Assembly: GCA_913061055.1 (NCBI GenBank)
Contig: CAJXVA010000021.1
Span: 1-41,010, forward strand
Reading direction: 5' to 3'
DNA: 41,010 bases
Source: an uncultured Pseudomonadota bacterium
GTDB taxonomy: Bacteria > Myxococcota_A > Polyangia > Nannocystales > Nannocystaceae
Both the position numbers and the translations under genes were made by a program. Shown here in pieces: positions 8,479 to 18,055 of this stretch (within the stretch, counting starts at the first letter, position 1; every line of letters starts with the position of its first letter). The notes below the pieces were generated by a model. That model did not search any database. It was given only the letters and a program-made list of their open reading frames with translations, and was not told the DNA's origin.

Positions 8479-11400
8479 CTAGAACCGAAGCTGGAGGTCG
8501 AACTGAGCGGCAAGAGGCGTCTGGAAGCTCGACTCTGTGCCGTAGTTGCCCTGCGGAGGAAGAATCGTCCGCTGGAAGAACTCGGTGGGGTTGCTCGAGT
8601 TCTGAATCTTGGTGTGCTTCAGATCCGAGAGCTCACCACCGGCAACAGGCCGCGTGTTCGAGAACGAGTAGACCTCGTCCACCCGAAGGACTGCCTTTGC
8701 GTTGGTCACGTTGAACAACCGAGCGCCGACCTCGATCTCGAGGTCGCCGGGCAGCGGGTACGCGTAGTTGACGCTCAGGTTCACGCTGTAGGTCGGCTCA
8801 ACGCGGCCACCGGCACCACGAGGCAGGACGTAAACGGCGAACTGCTGCGGGTACCGGTTGTTGTCGGCCTTGAGGGAGATCGGGTAACCCGACCGGAAGT
8901 TGGCCGACGTTCCGAGCGTGAGACGGCCAGCTTCCTGAAGGTCGAACGAGTAGAACCCGTTGACCTTGAAGCGGTGCGGCGTGTTGAACGACAGCGGACC
9001 GAAGCTGTTGCGGACCAGCTCAGGGATGTCGAACTGCGTCGACGCACCCAGGTTGATCGCGCCGGAGATCGGGTCGACGAAGCCGTCGTAGTTACCGACC
9101 AAGCGGCTGAAGGTGTAGCTACCGATGACCAGCCAGTTGCGAGCGAAGCGCTTCTTCAACTCGAACGTGAAGGCGTCGAAGTTTCGGACCGGCTTGTCGA
9201 AGGTGCTGCCGACCTTGCCGTAGGCGTCGACCAAGAACTCGCAGCGCTGGAGCTCGCGAGCGATCTGCGAGCGCTCGGGCGAGTCCATCTCGAGGCCGTC
9301 GAGTTGGCCGCCAAGGTTGTCGCAGCGTGCCTGCTCGGCGTTGATGTCCGAGTTGGACACCGCCTCGCCGGGGTTGGCGATGATGAAGTTCAGACCTCCG
9401 TTGGTCGAGATGTCCTCAACCGCTCGGCCCAAGTCTGTGTGCTGCCAGCGAACACCGAGCGTGAGGTCCTCGATGATCTCCTGCTCGTAGCCCATCTGGA
9501 ACTGCTGGTTGTACTGACCGCGCAGTTTCGGAACGACGGCACCTTCGGTGAGCTGGGTGGTACCGGCGTTGAAGTCGACGCAGTACTCGGTCGGCTGACC
9601 GCTCTTGAGCTTCAGGCGAGAGTCACCGTCGATGTTGACGCTGGAACCCTCGAGGCAGTCTGCGTTGCGATAGGTCCGAGTGACGTTGACCAGACCACCG
9701 AAGACTCGGCTGTTGAGCTGCAGCGGAAGCGGCTGGTAGAACCATCCGTAGCTGGCGAACAAGCGGCTCTTGCCCTCGTCCGTCCAGTCGTAGACCACAC
9801 CAACCCGGGGACCCACGTTGTCGTTGATGAACAACGCGCGGTCACCGTTGATGTCGCGCATGTCCTGCATCTCCCAGCGCACACCGGCGCTGATGAACAG
9901 GTTGGACAGCACGGCCCACTTGTCCTGCAGGAACATCCCGTAGTTCGTGGTGGTGGTGACCTCGTTGTAGGCCGCCGAGCGAATACCGGCACCCAGCGGC
10001 GTCGCGATCGCGCGGAGCTCGCCCGTTTCTTTGCGGACGCGACCGAAGCCAACCGAGCGGCGGCTGTCGGGGTTGTCCGTATCGACGATCACGAAGCGGT
10101 GGTTGTCGACGCGCGAGGCGTTGCTGATGACGTAGCCGTCCTCGGGGTCGTAGCAGTACTCACCGCCCCCGCTTTGGCCAGCCGCGCAGTTGTCGAAGAA
10201 GTCGCTGTCGTTGCGACCCGAGTAGCGGCTCAGCGTCTCGCGCTGCAGGAACTCTGCTTGGGCGCCGTACTTGAGCTGGTGAGAGCCCGCGCGCCGAGTA
10301 CTGATGAAGTGTGTCAGCGCGAACCGACCCTCGACCCGTCGCGACTTGTCAGCCGAGTAGTTGCCGATACCGCCCGAGAGCCAACGGCGTGTCGGGCATG
10401 CAAGACCCGGAAGGTCGGAGCGGTTGCAGGCGTCCTCAACCCCGGCGACCAACGAACGCTTGTTGTCCTGGTCGAGGAAGGTGAAGAGGTTGGCGCCCTG
10501 GCTGTCCTGCTGCTGAGTGGCAGGCAGGTCGTAGAACTCAGGGTTGTCGAGCCGCCAGGCCTCTTCGCCCGTGAACTGCGAGAAGGCGAGACCGGCGTCG
10601 ATCTCGAGCTTGTCGTCCGCAACCCGACCGAGGTAGCCGAGGCTGACCGTGGTGCTGTTGCCGCGGTCCCAGCCGAAGAGATCGTTGACCACGCCGTTGG
10701 CGGTGTTCGCTCCGCCGCCCAGAGGGTCAGCGTTCTGTGCGGTGCCAAACGACGACGGGTCGAGGTTCAGCGCAGGCCGACGATACGAGCGACGCTGGAA
10801 GCCCGGTCCACCGAGCACGGTGGCTCGAAGCCGGTGCTTGGGGTTGATCGCCCAGTCGATGCCGATCTGGTAGCCGAGGCCGACGTTGCCGGTGCGGAAG
10901 CGCTGCTCCGCGAACTTCTCGGTCTGGATGTAGTCCCCACCGTCGACACAGTCGAAGTCGCCGTTGGTGTAGGGGCAATCCTCGTATCCACCGGAACCGT
11001 CCTTGTCGACGCGCGAATAGAAGGACTGGATCAGGGATGCACGACCACCGGTGGCCGAGACCGCTGCCGACCAGAACAACTTGTCCTTGATGATCGGACC
11101 GCTGGCAGCAACGACGCCCTGCAACAGGTAGTCAGGAACCTCGACCGCTCGGACCGCGTTGTCGGTCGCGAGGATGAAGCGAGGTTGAGCCAGGCGCGGC
11201 GTGTAGGTGAAGCGCGCGACCCCGCGAACCTTGTTGGTTCCGGAGATACGACGGGCCGTCACTTGACCCCCGGCAGCACCGCCGAACTCAGCCGCGTATC
11301 CAGACTCCTGGACGTCGACCTCTTCGATGAACTCCTGAACGATCGACGCACCGACCGTACCGAAGCTCGGGTTGTTCACGTTGGCACCCTCGACCGTGTA

Positions 11401-11991
11401 CTTGGACTCGGCGGAGGTCGTACCTGCGAGGGAGATACCGGCGGAGTCGCGAGATGCGGTCGCGGAGGCCTCGACAACCTGGGTGAAATCGCGACCGGCG
11501 GTCTCACCGACCGGGATGTTCCGGAACTCGTCCATCGAGATGGACGTACCGACCGACGTGTCCTGCTTGACCGCGACGGGCTTGACCCGAATCGTCCGCT
11601 TGAACTCGTTGTTGGGGTCGATCTTGAAGTTCGCACGAAACTTCGCGCCCCTTGGCAGGGTCGTGACCTTCGAGACGTCGGCTTGGCCGGCGAGAACCTG
11701 GATCGTGTAGGTGCCCGGAGGCAGCGACTTGAACGCGTACAGCCCGTTCGCGTTGGTCGTCGCTTCGCGCGTGCCCTGGAGGCAGTTGCATTGAAGGACG
11801 ACGATGGCGTTGGCCATCCGATCACCGGTCTTGTCGTTGGTCACCACGCCGCTGATCGAGCCGGTTTCGGCGGCTTCAGCGGACTGGGGAGCGAGCAAGA
11901 TGGCACCGGTCGCGGCGAGACCAGCGACGGGAGCGCAGACCGACAACGGCAGGGTCAGGAAAAGTGTCTTGAGCGAACGAGCGCGGTTCAC
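8479..11991 (-). CDS. TonB-dependent receptor, Oar-like (copy 2)
   Basis: I place the start at GTG 11991, which has an AAGGAG box six bases upstream and puts a signal peptide at the very N-terminus (about residues 1-40, ending SAEA). The frame could be extended to 12102, but that adds a hydrophilic leader without a better site. The resulting 1170-residue protein has the same layout as its neighbour: Ig-like carboxypeptidase-regulatory domain (GSISGVV, GLYAFKSLPPGTYTIQV), plug (VEGANVNNPSFG, ESGYAAEFGGAAGGQVTA), then a barrel ending AAQFDLQLRF. By eye the two are about 80% identical over the barrel, with differences clustered in presumed outer loops. This indicates a tandem duplication followed by loop divergence. 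The role is probably uptake or binding of a large ligand; the substrate is unknown. Confidence 0.92.
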   Translation of the reverse strand: MNRARSLKTLFLTLPLSVCAPVAGLAATGAILLAPQSAEAAETGSISGVVTNDKTGDRMANAIVVLQCNCLQGTREATTNANGLYAFKSLPPGTYTIQVLAGQADVSKVTTLPRGAKFRANFKIDPNNEFKRTIRVKPVAVKQDTSVGTSISMDEFRNIPVGETAGRDFTQVVEASATASRDSAGISLAGTTSAESKYTVEGANVNNPSFGTVGASIVQEFIEEVDVQESGYAAEFGGAAGGQVTARRISGTNKVRGVARFTYTPRLAQPRFILATDNAVRAVEVPDYLLQGVVAASGPIIKDKLFWSAAVSATGGRASLIQSFYSRVDKDGSGGYEDCPYTNGDFDCVDGGDYIQTEKFAEQRFRTGNVGLGYQIGIDWAINPKHRLRATVLGGPGFQRRSYRRPALNLDPSSFGTAQNADPLGGGANTANGVVNDLFGWDRGNSTTVSLGYLGRVADDKLEIDAGLAFSQFTGEEAWRLDNPEFYDLPATQQQDSQGANLFTFLDQDNKRSLVAGVEDACNRSDLPGLACPTRRWLSGGIGNYSADKSRRVEGRFALTHFISTRRAGSHQLKYGAQAEFLQRETLSRYSGRNDSDFFDNCAAGQSGGGEYCYDPEDGYVISNASRVDNHRFVIVDTDNPDSRRSVGFGRVRKETGELRAIATPLGAGIRSAAYNEVTTTTNYGMFLQDKWAVLSNLFISAGVRWEMQDMRDINGDRALFINDNVGPRVGVVYDWTDEGKSRLFASYGWFYQPLPLQLNSRVFGGLVNVTRTYRNADCLEGSSVNIDGDSRLKLKSGQPTEYCVDFNAGTTQLTEGAVVPKLRGQYNQQFQMGYEQEIIEDLTLGVRWQHTDLGRAVEDISTNGGLNFIIANPGEAVSNSDINAEQARCDNLGGQLDGLEMDSPERSQIARELQRCEFLVDAYGKVGSTFDKPVRNFDAFTFELKKRFARNWLVIGSYTFSRLVGNYDGFVDPISGAINLGASTQFDIPELVRNSFGPLSFNTPHRFKVNGFYSFDLQEAGRLTLGTSANFRSGYPISLKADNNRYPQQFAVYVLPRGAGGRVEPTYSVNLSVNYAYPLPGDLEIEVGARLFNVTNAKAVLRVDEVYSFSNTRPVAGGELSDLKHTKIQNSSNPTEFFQRTILPPQGNYGTESSFQTPLAAQFDLQLRF

Positions 11992-12344
11992 GATGGGCTC
12001 CTTCTCGGGCCTGGGGTCACTCTTGAAGTCAGTTGCGTGCGGTGCAGAGAGCATGAGGACCTTCGGTGTCGAAAACTTCGATACACCATCCCAGGGGCCC
12101 AAATTTTCGGGCTGCGCTCGTATATCACAAGGACGCCGCTACTAGCACCGGGTCCGGGATGGGTTCGCACCGGCGTGTGTTTTGGTAGGGAGTCCACCTT
12201 GGGAGGGTTCAACGGCGTCGCCTGACCAGGCTTACGCCACGAACAACCCATCGGGGAAGGCAAGGGACGGTTTTCCGGAACGTTGAGCATCCGCACGATG
12301 GCGAGCGATCTCTGGGAAGCCGGGCAGCGGCGTCGAGCCGCGGC
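11992..12344 (-). other. 353-bp gap upstream of receptor copy 2
   Basis: No convincing gene is seen. The gap separates the stop of the TPR/membrane protein from the receptor start and must hold the receptor promoter and leader. An imperfect dyad (TGTCGAA-AAC-TTCGATACA) lies around 12067-12085. A stretch around 12140-12180 resembles the central arm of 5S rRNA but cannot complete the molecule. No clear -35/-10 pair and no clear terminator for the upstream gene could be identified. Confidence 0.4.
11998..12003 (-). promoter_or_regulatory. Ribosome binding site for receptor copy 2
   Basis: AAGGAG on the minus strand, six bases before GTG 11991. It decides in favour of this start over the longer open frame. 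Confidence 0.7.
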
Positions 12345-13304
12345 CTAGAATCGGCCGGTGAGGACCAACCCACGGCGGGTTGGCGAGACGCGCAGCTCGG
12401 CGAGCCCACGCTCCCACTGCTTGGTGCGCTTGTTGCCCTCGTTGAACACGAGGCCACCCGCGACCAGCGCCACCACGCCCACGCCGCCGAGACCCAGGCC
12501 CATCGCGACGGACAAGGTGTTGGCGCTGTTGCCGTTGTCTCGCCAGGTGTCGATCTCTCCCTGGATACGCTCGCACTCGGAGCCCGTCTCGCCGTTGTCG
12601 CAACCGCGGTCTTCCTGCTCCTGAAGCGAGTTTCCAAGCTTGGAGCTGAACTCTTGGCCCTTGATGCCATAAAACGCCGCGAGCGCCACGCCCGTCAGCG
12701 CGATCGCGCCGCCACCGACCATCGTGCCCATCCCCGCCAAGCGGAGCTTGCGACCGGCATCCGGGCCCATCTTTTCCCGCAGCTCATCCCCCTCGGTGGG
12801 CTGCACGACCACCGGCGGGGGTGGCTTGTCGTCCTCGGCGGCCTTCTCGGCCTCGGCGATCATCGCATCGAGTTCGATCAATCGCTCCGGCGCATCATCC
12901 GGATCGATGTCGGCATTCGCCTTCGCGACCTTGATGAAGTTGTCCAGGATCGCCCGGGCGCGCCGCAGGTCGGCGAGGTCGTTGGAGATCGTGTACAGGC
13001 CCTTGTAGGCCAGCGAGATGTTGTAGAGCAGCAGGCCGTTGTCGGAGAGGTCGTACGCCTTCTCCCACTTGTCGACCGCGGTCTTGAAGTCCCCAAGGCG
13101 ATACGCCTTACGGCCTTCGTCGTAGAGCTCTTCAGGCGTGCCCTCCACCGCCAAAGCGGCCGTGCGCGCAAGCGCGGGCGCAGGAGTTACCATCACCGCG
13201 CCGCCGAGCAAGCTGGTGGCCAACGCAAGGCTCCAAGCACGCGAGGAGCGAGAACGAAACATCGTCCGAGAACAGCGCCGCATAGGCCGCTCAGAGGCTA
13301 TCAC
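12345..13304 (-). CDS. Secreted TPR-like protein with two C-terminal hydrophobic segments
   Basis: Function unknown. It is 319 residues from GTG 13304, which overlaps the murI stop codon by four bases (GTGA). In-frame ATGs at 13283 and 13262 are also possible. A signal peptide is visible (about residues 20-47, ending PAPALA). A TPR-like unit follows (about 55-125: ELYDEGRKAYRLGDFKTAV, then LLLYNISLAYKGL), then an acidic and Pro stretch (KPPPPVVV). Two glycine-rich hydrophobic helices (about 190-215 and 264-287) flank a 50-residue loop with two cysteines (C235, C244) that could form a disulfide. The TPR-then-two-helix layout recurs in uncharacterised myxobacterial envelope proteins. It is last in the long ccm/murI gene run, so it is probably co-expressed with murI. 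Confidence 0.75.
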   Translation of the reverse strand: MIASERPMRRCSRTMFRSRSSRAWSLALATSLLGGAVMVTPAPALARTAALAVEGTPEELYDEGRKAYRLGDFKTAVDKWEKAYDLSDNGLLLYNISLAYKGLYTISNDLADLRRARAILDNFIKVAKANADIDPDDAPERLIELDAMIAEAEKAAEDDKPPPPVVVQPTEGDELREKMGPDAGRKLRLAGMGTMVGGGAIALTGVALAAFYGIKGQEFSSKLGNSLQEQEDRGCDNGETGSECERIQGEIDTWRDNGNSANTLSVAMGLGLGGVGVVALVAGGLVFNEGNKRTKQWERGLAELRVSPTRRGLVLTGRF

Positions 13305-14121
13305 AGGTCGACCAGCTCCACGTCTTCCGCGCGAAGCGGTGTGGAGAGGAAACCGGACCCGACCCGGGCAAAACGTTCAGCGTCGTCTGTGGCCAGCAAC
13401 GCGAGCTGTCCAGGCACCGGGTTCGGCGATGCGAGCCCGAGCTGCTCTAGGAGGGAGCGCACCGCACCCGCGGTCGTCATGGCCGAATCGACCACCGTCA
13501 CCTCCGGCCCCACCACGCTCTGGACAACACCGGCGAGCACCGGGAAATGGGTACAGCCCAGTACGACCGTATCGAGGGCTCCATCCGCGTCCAGGTGCGG
13601 CGCGAGGTACCGGCGGGCTGCGAGCTTCGGAACGTCTCCCAGCGTCCAGGCCTCCTCCGCGAGAGCGACGAACAGGGGGCACGGTTGGCCCAGCACGACG
13701 GCGCCCGGACGACGCCGCCTGATCGCGCGTTCATACGCGCCGCCCCGAATGGTGCCTTCGGTGCCGGTTATGAGGATGTGGCCTGACGACGTCGCGGCAC
13801 AGGCCGCCTCTGCGCCGGGTTCGACAACCCCGACAACGGGGAGCGGCCCAAACTGCTCGCGCAGCGTCTCGACCGCGACCGCAGAGACGGTGTTGCACGC
13901 GATCACCAGCAGCTTCACCCCGCGATCGACAAGAACCTGCGCCGACTGTTTCGCGTAGCGCTCGACGGTCTGCGGACTCTTCGTCCCATACGGAAGGCGC
14001 GCAGTGTCCCCGAGATACAGGAACGACTCTCGCGGTAACGCTTCGCGGAGCGCTCTGAGGACGGTCAGCCCACCGACGCCGGAGTCGAACACTCCGATCG
14101 GAAGCGACTGCGGACCCATAC

Positions 14122-14125
<4 letters not shown>
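13301..14125 (-). CDS. murI: Glutamate racemase
   Basis: Interconverts L- and D-glutamate in the cytoplasm, supplying D-Glu for peptidoglycan. The 274-residue product matches the family length. Visible motifs are GVFDSGVGGLTVL near the N-terminus (D14, S15) and the two catalytic cysteines in IACNTV (C77) and LGCTHFP (C191). I chose ATG 14125, whose ATGA overlaps the stop of the acyl-CoA dehydrogenase; ATG 14119 is an alternative two codons later. The frame continues upstream to 14521, but that part only mirrors the dehydrogenase gene in another frame. The four-base overlaps at both ends suggest translational coupling with both neighbours. The metabolic link to acyl-CoA oxidation is not obvious. 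Confidence 0.95.
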
Positions 14126-15267
<1,142 letters not shown>

Positions 15268-15384
15268 CAGAGCCTGTCTAGCAGACCCCCCCGTGGCTTC
15301 GCCATGACGGGAGCCGAAGCGTCCACACAACGCCAGGCATCCTCACCGGGACGCGCTGCACGAACGCACGAGCTGGCGCACGAG

Positions 15385-15561
15385 CTACTCGGACGTGCTG
15401 CTGTCTCGCGCGGCCCGGCGCGCTGCTCGTGCCGCGCGGCGCTGGGCTTTGTGGTCCGCCTCGGCCTTGTCCCCGGTGGCGGCCCGGCCACCGATCACGA
15501 ACCCGATGACCAAGCCCAGCCCGAGAAGGCCGGGAATGTAGATGAAGTGGGCGAGCGTCAT
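15385..15561 (-). CDS. 58-residue single-helix membrane protein after ccmD
   Basis: A short frame starting at ATG 15561, only seven bases after the ccmD stop. The product begins MTLAHFIYIPGLLGLGLVI, a membrane helix covering about residues 5-24, followed by a strongly basic, Ala/Arg-rich cytoplasmic tail (QRRAARAARRAARDSS). The hydrophobic start and basic stop-transfer are what a real one-helix inner-membrane protein looks like, and the spacing fits the operon. No family is recognised; by position it may be an accessory to cytochrome c maturation, similar in size and topology to CcmD. AGG at the ccmD stop could serve as a weak ribosome binding site. Confidence 0.65.
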   Translation of the reverse strand: MTLAHFIYIPGLLGLGLVIGFVIGGRAATGDKAEADHKAQRRAARAARRAARDSSTSE

Positions 15562-15568
15562 GGAAGGC

Positions 15569-15820
15569 CTACGACGACAGGCGGCGCTGAAGGTCCGCGA
15601 CTTCGATGGCCTGCCGGGAGCCGCGGCGCCACAGCATCACACCGTAGATCGCGAACAGACTCCAGATGACGCCATAGGCCCACACGATGTGCTCGTAGTC
15701 GGAGGCCGTCTTGGCCGCCGCTTCGGACTCACAGGCACGAACGCAGGCGATCGTCTGCTGGTCGAGGTTCTTGACGGGTTCGTACTCGTCGCTTGGGGAG
15801 TTTTGTGCGGGGGCAGCCAT
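15569..15820 (-). CDS. ccmD: CcmD-like haem exporter small subunit
   Basis: An 83-residue protein starting at ATG 15820, which shares one base with the ccmC stop (TGATG). A polar N-terminus of about 45 residues precedes one membrane helix (about 49-66, HIVWAYGVIWSLFAIYGVM). A basic stretch and a short amphipathic tail (EVADLQRRLSS) follow. The order helix, WRR, then a short cytoplasmic helix directly after ccmC is the hallmark of CcmD, which in System I helps release haem-loaded CcmE from CcmABC. The sequence is too short and variable for certainty; position is the main argument. The N-terminal part is longer than in classical CcmD and contains two cysteines (TIACVRACES). Confidence 0.75.
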   Translation of the reverse strand: MAAPAQNSPSDEYEPVKNLDQQTIACVRACESEAAAKTASDYEHIVWAYGVIWSLFAIYGVMLWRRGSRQAIEVADLQRRLSS

Positions 15821-16539
15821 CAGGCGTCTCCAGATCCGGAGGTGGGTGCAGGGGTGGGTTCGAGTTTGTTCGCGCCGGCGTCGTCGAGGTCGACCCAAGC
15901 CTCATCCAGGGTCACGTCGGTGAGCTCCTGTTGGACTCGGATGAGGAGCACCGCGATCGAGGTGAGCAGCAGAGCGATGAGCGCTGGCCACAGCGCCGCC
16001 CACATGCTCGCGGGAAGGGAACCGGCCACGTCGTTGGACGGGTGGGTCGTCTTCCAGATCTTCACGGCGTAGTAGATCACCGGCACGTCGATCGCACCGA
16101 AGATGGCGAGCGCCGCTGCGAGGCGCTCCGATCCCGCGGCACCGTAGTGCCGGACCAGCACGTAGGCGGCAAAGATCAGCCACAGCAGGCCGGTCGAGAC
16201 CTGACGGGCATCCCACGTCCAAGCCTTGCCCCACGTCGCGTGTCCCCAGATAGGCCCGGTGATGAGCACGCCCAACCCGGTCACCAAGACGAGCTCGGCT
16301 GCGGCGATGGAGACGGCTTCGGCCCGCTTCGAGTCACGCCGAAGCTGGATGCCGGCTGCCACACCGCAGACGACGGCCAGCAGCATCATGATCCAGGCCA
16401 GCGGCACGTGGAAGTAGAAGATCTTCTGCACGGTGCCCATCTGATTCTCGATCGGAGTGTCGAGAAAGATGGTCTTCACGCTGACCGGGAAGATCAGCGC
16501 GGCCGCGCCTAGGAACGCGATCGGGAGGATTTTTTTCAT
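15820..16539 (-). CDS. ccmC: Haem-handling membrane protein CcmC
   Basis: Loads haem onto CcmE in the periplasm as part of the CcmABCD complex. The 239-residue product has six predicted membrane helices. The tryptophan-rich WWD haem-binding motif is visible at about residues 98-110 (WGHATWGKAWTWD). The two flanking periplasmic histidines expected to ligate haem are H44 (FHVPLAW) and H166 (KTTHPSND). The start at ATG 16539 overlaps the ccmB stop (ATGA) and has GGAGG five bases upstream. The frame runs open far upstream to 17415, but that is the shadow of ccmB. The Pro/Thr-rich C-terminal tail (about 215-239) is an addition to the family core. Confidence 0.95.
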   Translation of the reverse strand: MKKILPIAFLGAAALIFPVSVKTIFLDTPIENQMGTVQKIFYFHVPLAWIMMLLAVVCGVAAGIQLRRDSKRAEAVSIAAAELVLVTGLGVLITGPIWGHATWGKAWTWDARQVSTGLLWLIFAAYVLVRHYGAAGSERLAAALAIFGAIDVPVIYYAVKIWKTTHPSNDVAGSLPASMWAALWPALIALLLTSIAVLLIRVQQELTDVTLDEAWVDLDDAGANKLEPTPAPTSGSGDA

Positions 16540-17321
16540 CGGCGCCTCCGCGCGGCACGAGCGGTGCCGCTGCGTTTTTGGGGCACACCCACAAGAACGG
16601 GCTCGAACAGCCACGCTCCAACGACAAACGCCAAGACGTTGGTCGCGGTGAGTTGCCCCAGATAGGTGGTGAAGGATTCGTGGCCTTCGAGCAGGGACCG
16701 GGTGGCCACCAACGCGAACAGCAACGAGGGCATGGTCAGCGGATAGAGGATGACCGACAACAGGACGTTCTTGCCGCTGCTGCTGGCAAGTCCCGCCGCG
16801 AACAGCGTGCCAACGCCGGCGTAGGCCGTACAGCCCATGAGCACCAGCGCGGCCGTGGCCCACGGGCGTTCCGCGAACGGCTGCGCCGCGGGAAACAGCA
16901 ACGTCAGACCCAACACCGTGATGAACGAACAGCCCAACAGGATGACGAGCGTGACAAAGGCCTTGGCCAGGTAGATCGAGACGCGCTCCACCGGGGCGAC
17001 CAACAGGGCGCGGAGCGTGTCGAACTCGCGCTCCCGGGTGAAGATCCGGCCCAGCGTCAGCGCGCCGACGAACGCGACCGAGAGCCACAGCATCCCCGGC
17101 ACTGCGAGCGGCTGTGAAGACACCCCGAGCGCAGAGAACGACATGCCAAGCATGATGAGGACGACCAAGCTGAAGAACGAGGACGTCAGAATCAGCTCGA
17201 GGTCTCGAGCTTCCTGCCGGAGGTCGTTGACCGCCAGCAACCACGCTTGACGGAGCGCCACCATGCCGAGAAGGGTTGTAACACGGCCGGACCCGGTGGC
17301 CGGCCAGACCGCTGTGCTCAC
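16536..17321 (-). CDS. ccmB: Haem exporter permease CcmB
   Basis: The membrane subunit that pairs with the CcmA ATPase; the CcmAB complex uses ATP to free holo-CcmE from CcmC. At 261 residues it is slightly longer than the usual ~220 because of an N-terminal extension of about 20 residues (GTG 17321, GTGA overlap with ccmA) and an Arg-rich end. Six hydrophobic segments are visible. The family region begins RQAWLLAVNDLRQEARD and contains LGRIFTREREFDTLRALL, the cytoplasmic loop that contacts CcmA. An inner start at the ATG of MVALRQAW (17264) would give the classical length and cannot be excluded. Confidence 0.93.
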   Translation of the reverse strand: MSTAVWPATGSGRVTTLLGMVALRQAWLLAVNDLRQEARDLELILTSSFFSLVVLIMLGMSFSALGVSSQPLAVPGMLWLSVAFVGALTLGRIFTREREFDTLRALLVAPVERVSIYLAKAFVTLVILLGCSFITVLGLTLLFPAAQPFAERPWATAALVLMGCTAYAGVGTLFAAGLASSSGKNVLLSVILYPLTMPSLLFALVATRSLLEGHESFTTYLGQLTATNVLAFVVGAWLFEPVLVGVPQKRSGTARAARRRR

Positions 17322-18055
17322 GCTTCGGCCTCGACCCGGACCGCAGGCATGCGTCCGGCCAGCTCCCGAACGCGGGGTCCAAACGTGTCGTTGTCGGGGG
17401 CCCGAGGCACCGCACCGGCGATCACGCCCTGCTCGAGCAGCACTACGCGGTCCGCGACCGAAACCAGCGCCTCCAAGTCATGAGAGATCAGCAGGATCGC
17501 AGCGCCGCGATCGCGCTCTTCGGCCAGGACCGAGGCCAGCAGGGTGCGCCCCGGCCGATCGAGTGCGGTGAACGGCTCGTCGAGCAGCAGCATCTCGGGC
17601 TTTCCCAACAGCGCTCGAGCCAGCGCCAGGCGCTGAAGCATTCCACGCGAGAAGGTCCCGGCCTGGCGATCCGCGGCGTAGCCCAACCCGAGCTTGTCCA
17701 GCGTCGGCAGCAGGGGCTCGCTGTGACAGCCAGCTTGGGCCCGCAGCTTCGCGAACAGCTCCAAGTTCTCGAGCGCGGTGAGCCGCGGATAGGTCTGCGC
17801 GGTATGGCTGACCACGGCAAACCGCGCGCGTTCGTCCCGCCCGACGCCTTCACTGCCGGCGAACAGTCGCTGGCCACGGCTGGGCGGCATCAAACCCGCA
17901 ATGATCGACAGCAACGTGCTCTTGCCGGCGCCGTTGGCTCCGATGAGCCCCACGATTTCGCCGCCTCGCAGGTCGAGGTCCAGCCCGCGCAGCACCGACA
18001 AGCGACCGAAGTGCTTGCTGATGTCGCGGAGGCTGAGCAGGGCCGTTGCGTCCAT
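17318..18055 (-). CDS. ccmA: ABC transporter ATPase CcmA
   Basis: The ATP-hydrolysing subunit of the haem-chaperone release complex. All nucleotide-binding motifs are in place in 245 residues: Walker A GANGAGKST (39-47), signature FSRGM (135-139, the usual CcmA deviation from LSGGQ), Walker B MLLLDEP (155-161) and H-loop SHD (H192). The start at ATG 18055 shares one base with the upstream gene's TAA stop (TAATG), and the stop overlaps the ccmB GTG. The fixed ATPase-CcmB-CcmC-CcmD order on one strand makes the assignment secure. Confidence 0.95.
   Translation of the reverse strand: MDATALLSLRDISKHFGRLSVLRGLDLDLRGGEIVGLIGANGAGKSTLLSIIAGLMPPSRGQRLFAGSEGVGRDERARFAVVSHTAQTYPRLTALENLELFAKLRAQAGCHSEPLLPTLDKLGLGYAADRQAGTFSRGMLQRLALARALLGKPEMLLLDEPFTALDRPGRTLLASVLAEERDRGAAILLISHDLEALVSVADRVVLLEQGVIAGAVPRAPDNDTFGPRVRELAGRMPAVRVEAEA

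Noticed and set aside
12085..12200. 5S rRNA-like sequence on the minus strand (CGAACCCATCCCGGACCCGG resembles the 5S central arm)
   Set aside because: The closing helix cannot form, and the GATGGTA and GAGAGTAGG-type 3' motifs are missing. Chance likeness or a decayed fragment; a covariance-model search would settle it.
8464..12225. A 1253-codon open frame on plus, opposite the second TonB receptor, and a similar one opposite the first
   Set aside because: They are mirror frames of real genes in GC-rich DNA, with Arg/Val/Glu/Asp-rich composition and no family likeness. The minus-strand frames carry signal peptide, plug and barrel motifs.
16540..17415. N-terminal extension of ccmC to 531 residues
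   Set aside because: It is the ccmB gene in another frame. The ATGA overlap with GGAGG upstream marks the real ccmC start at 16539.
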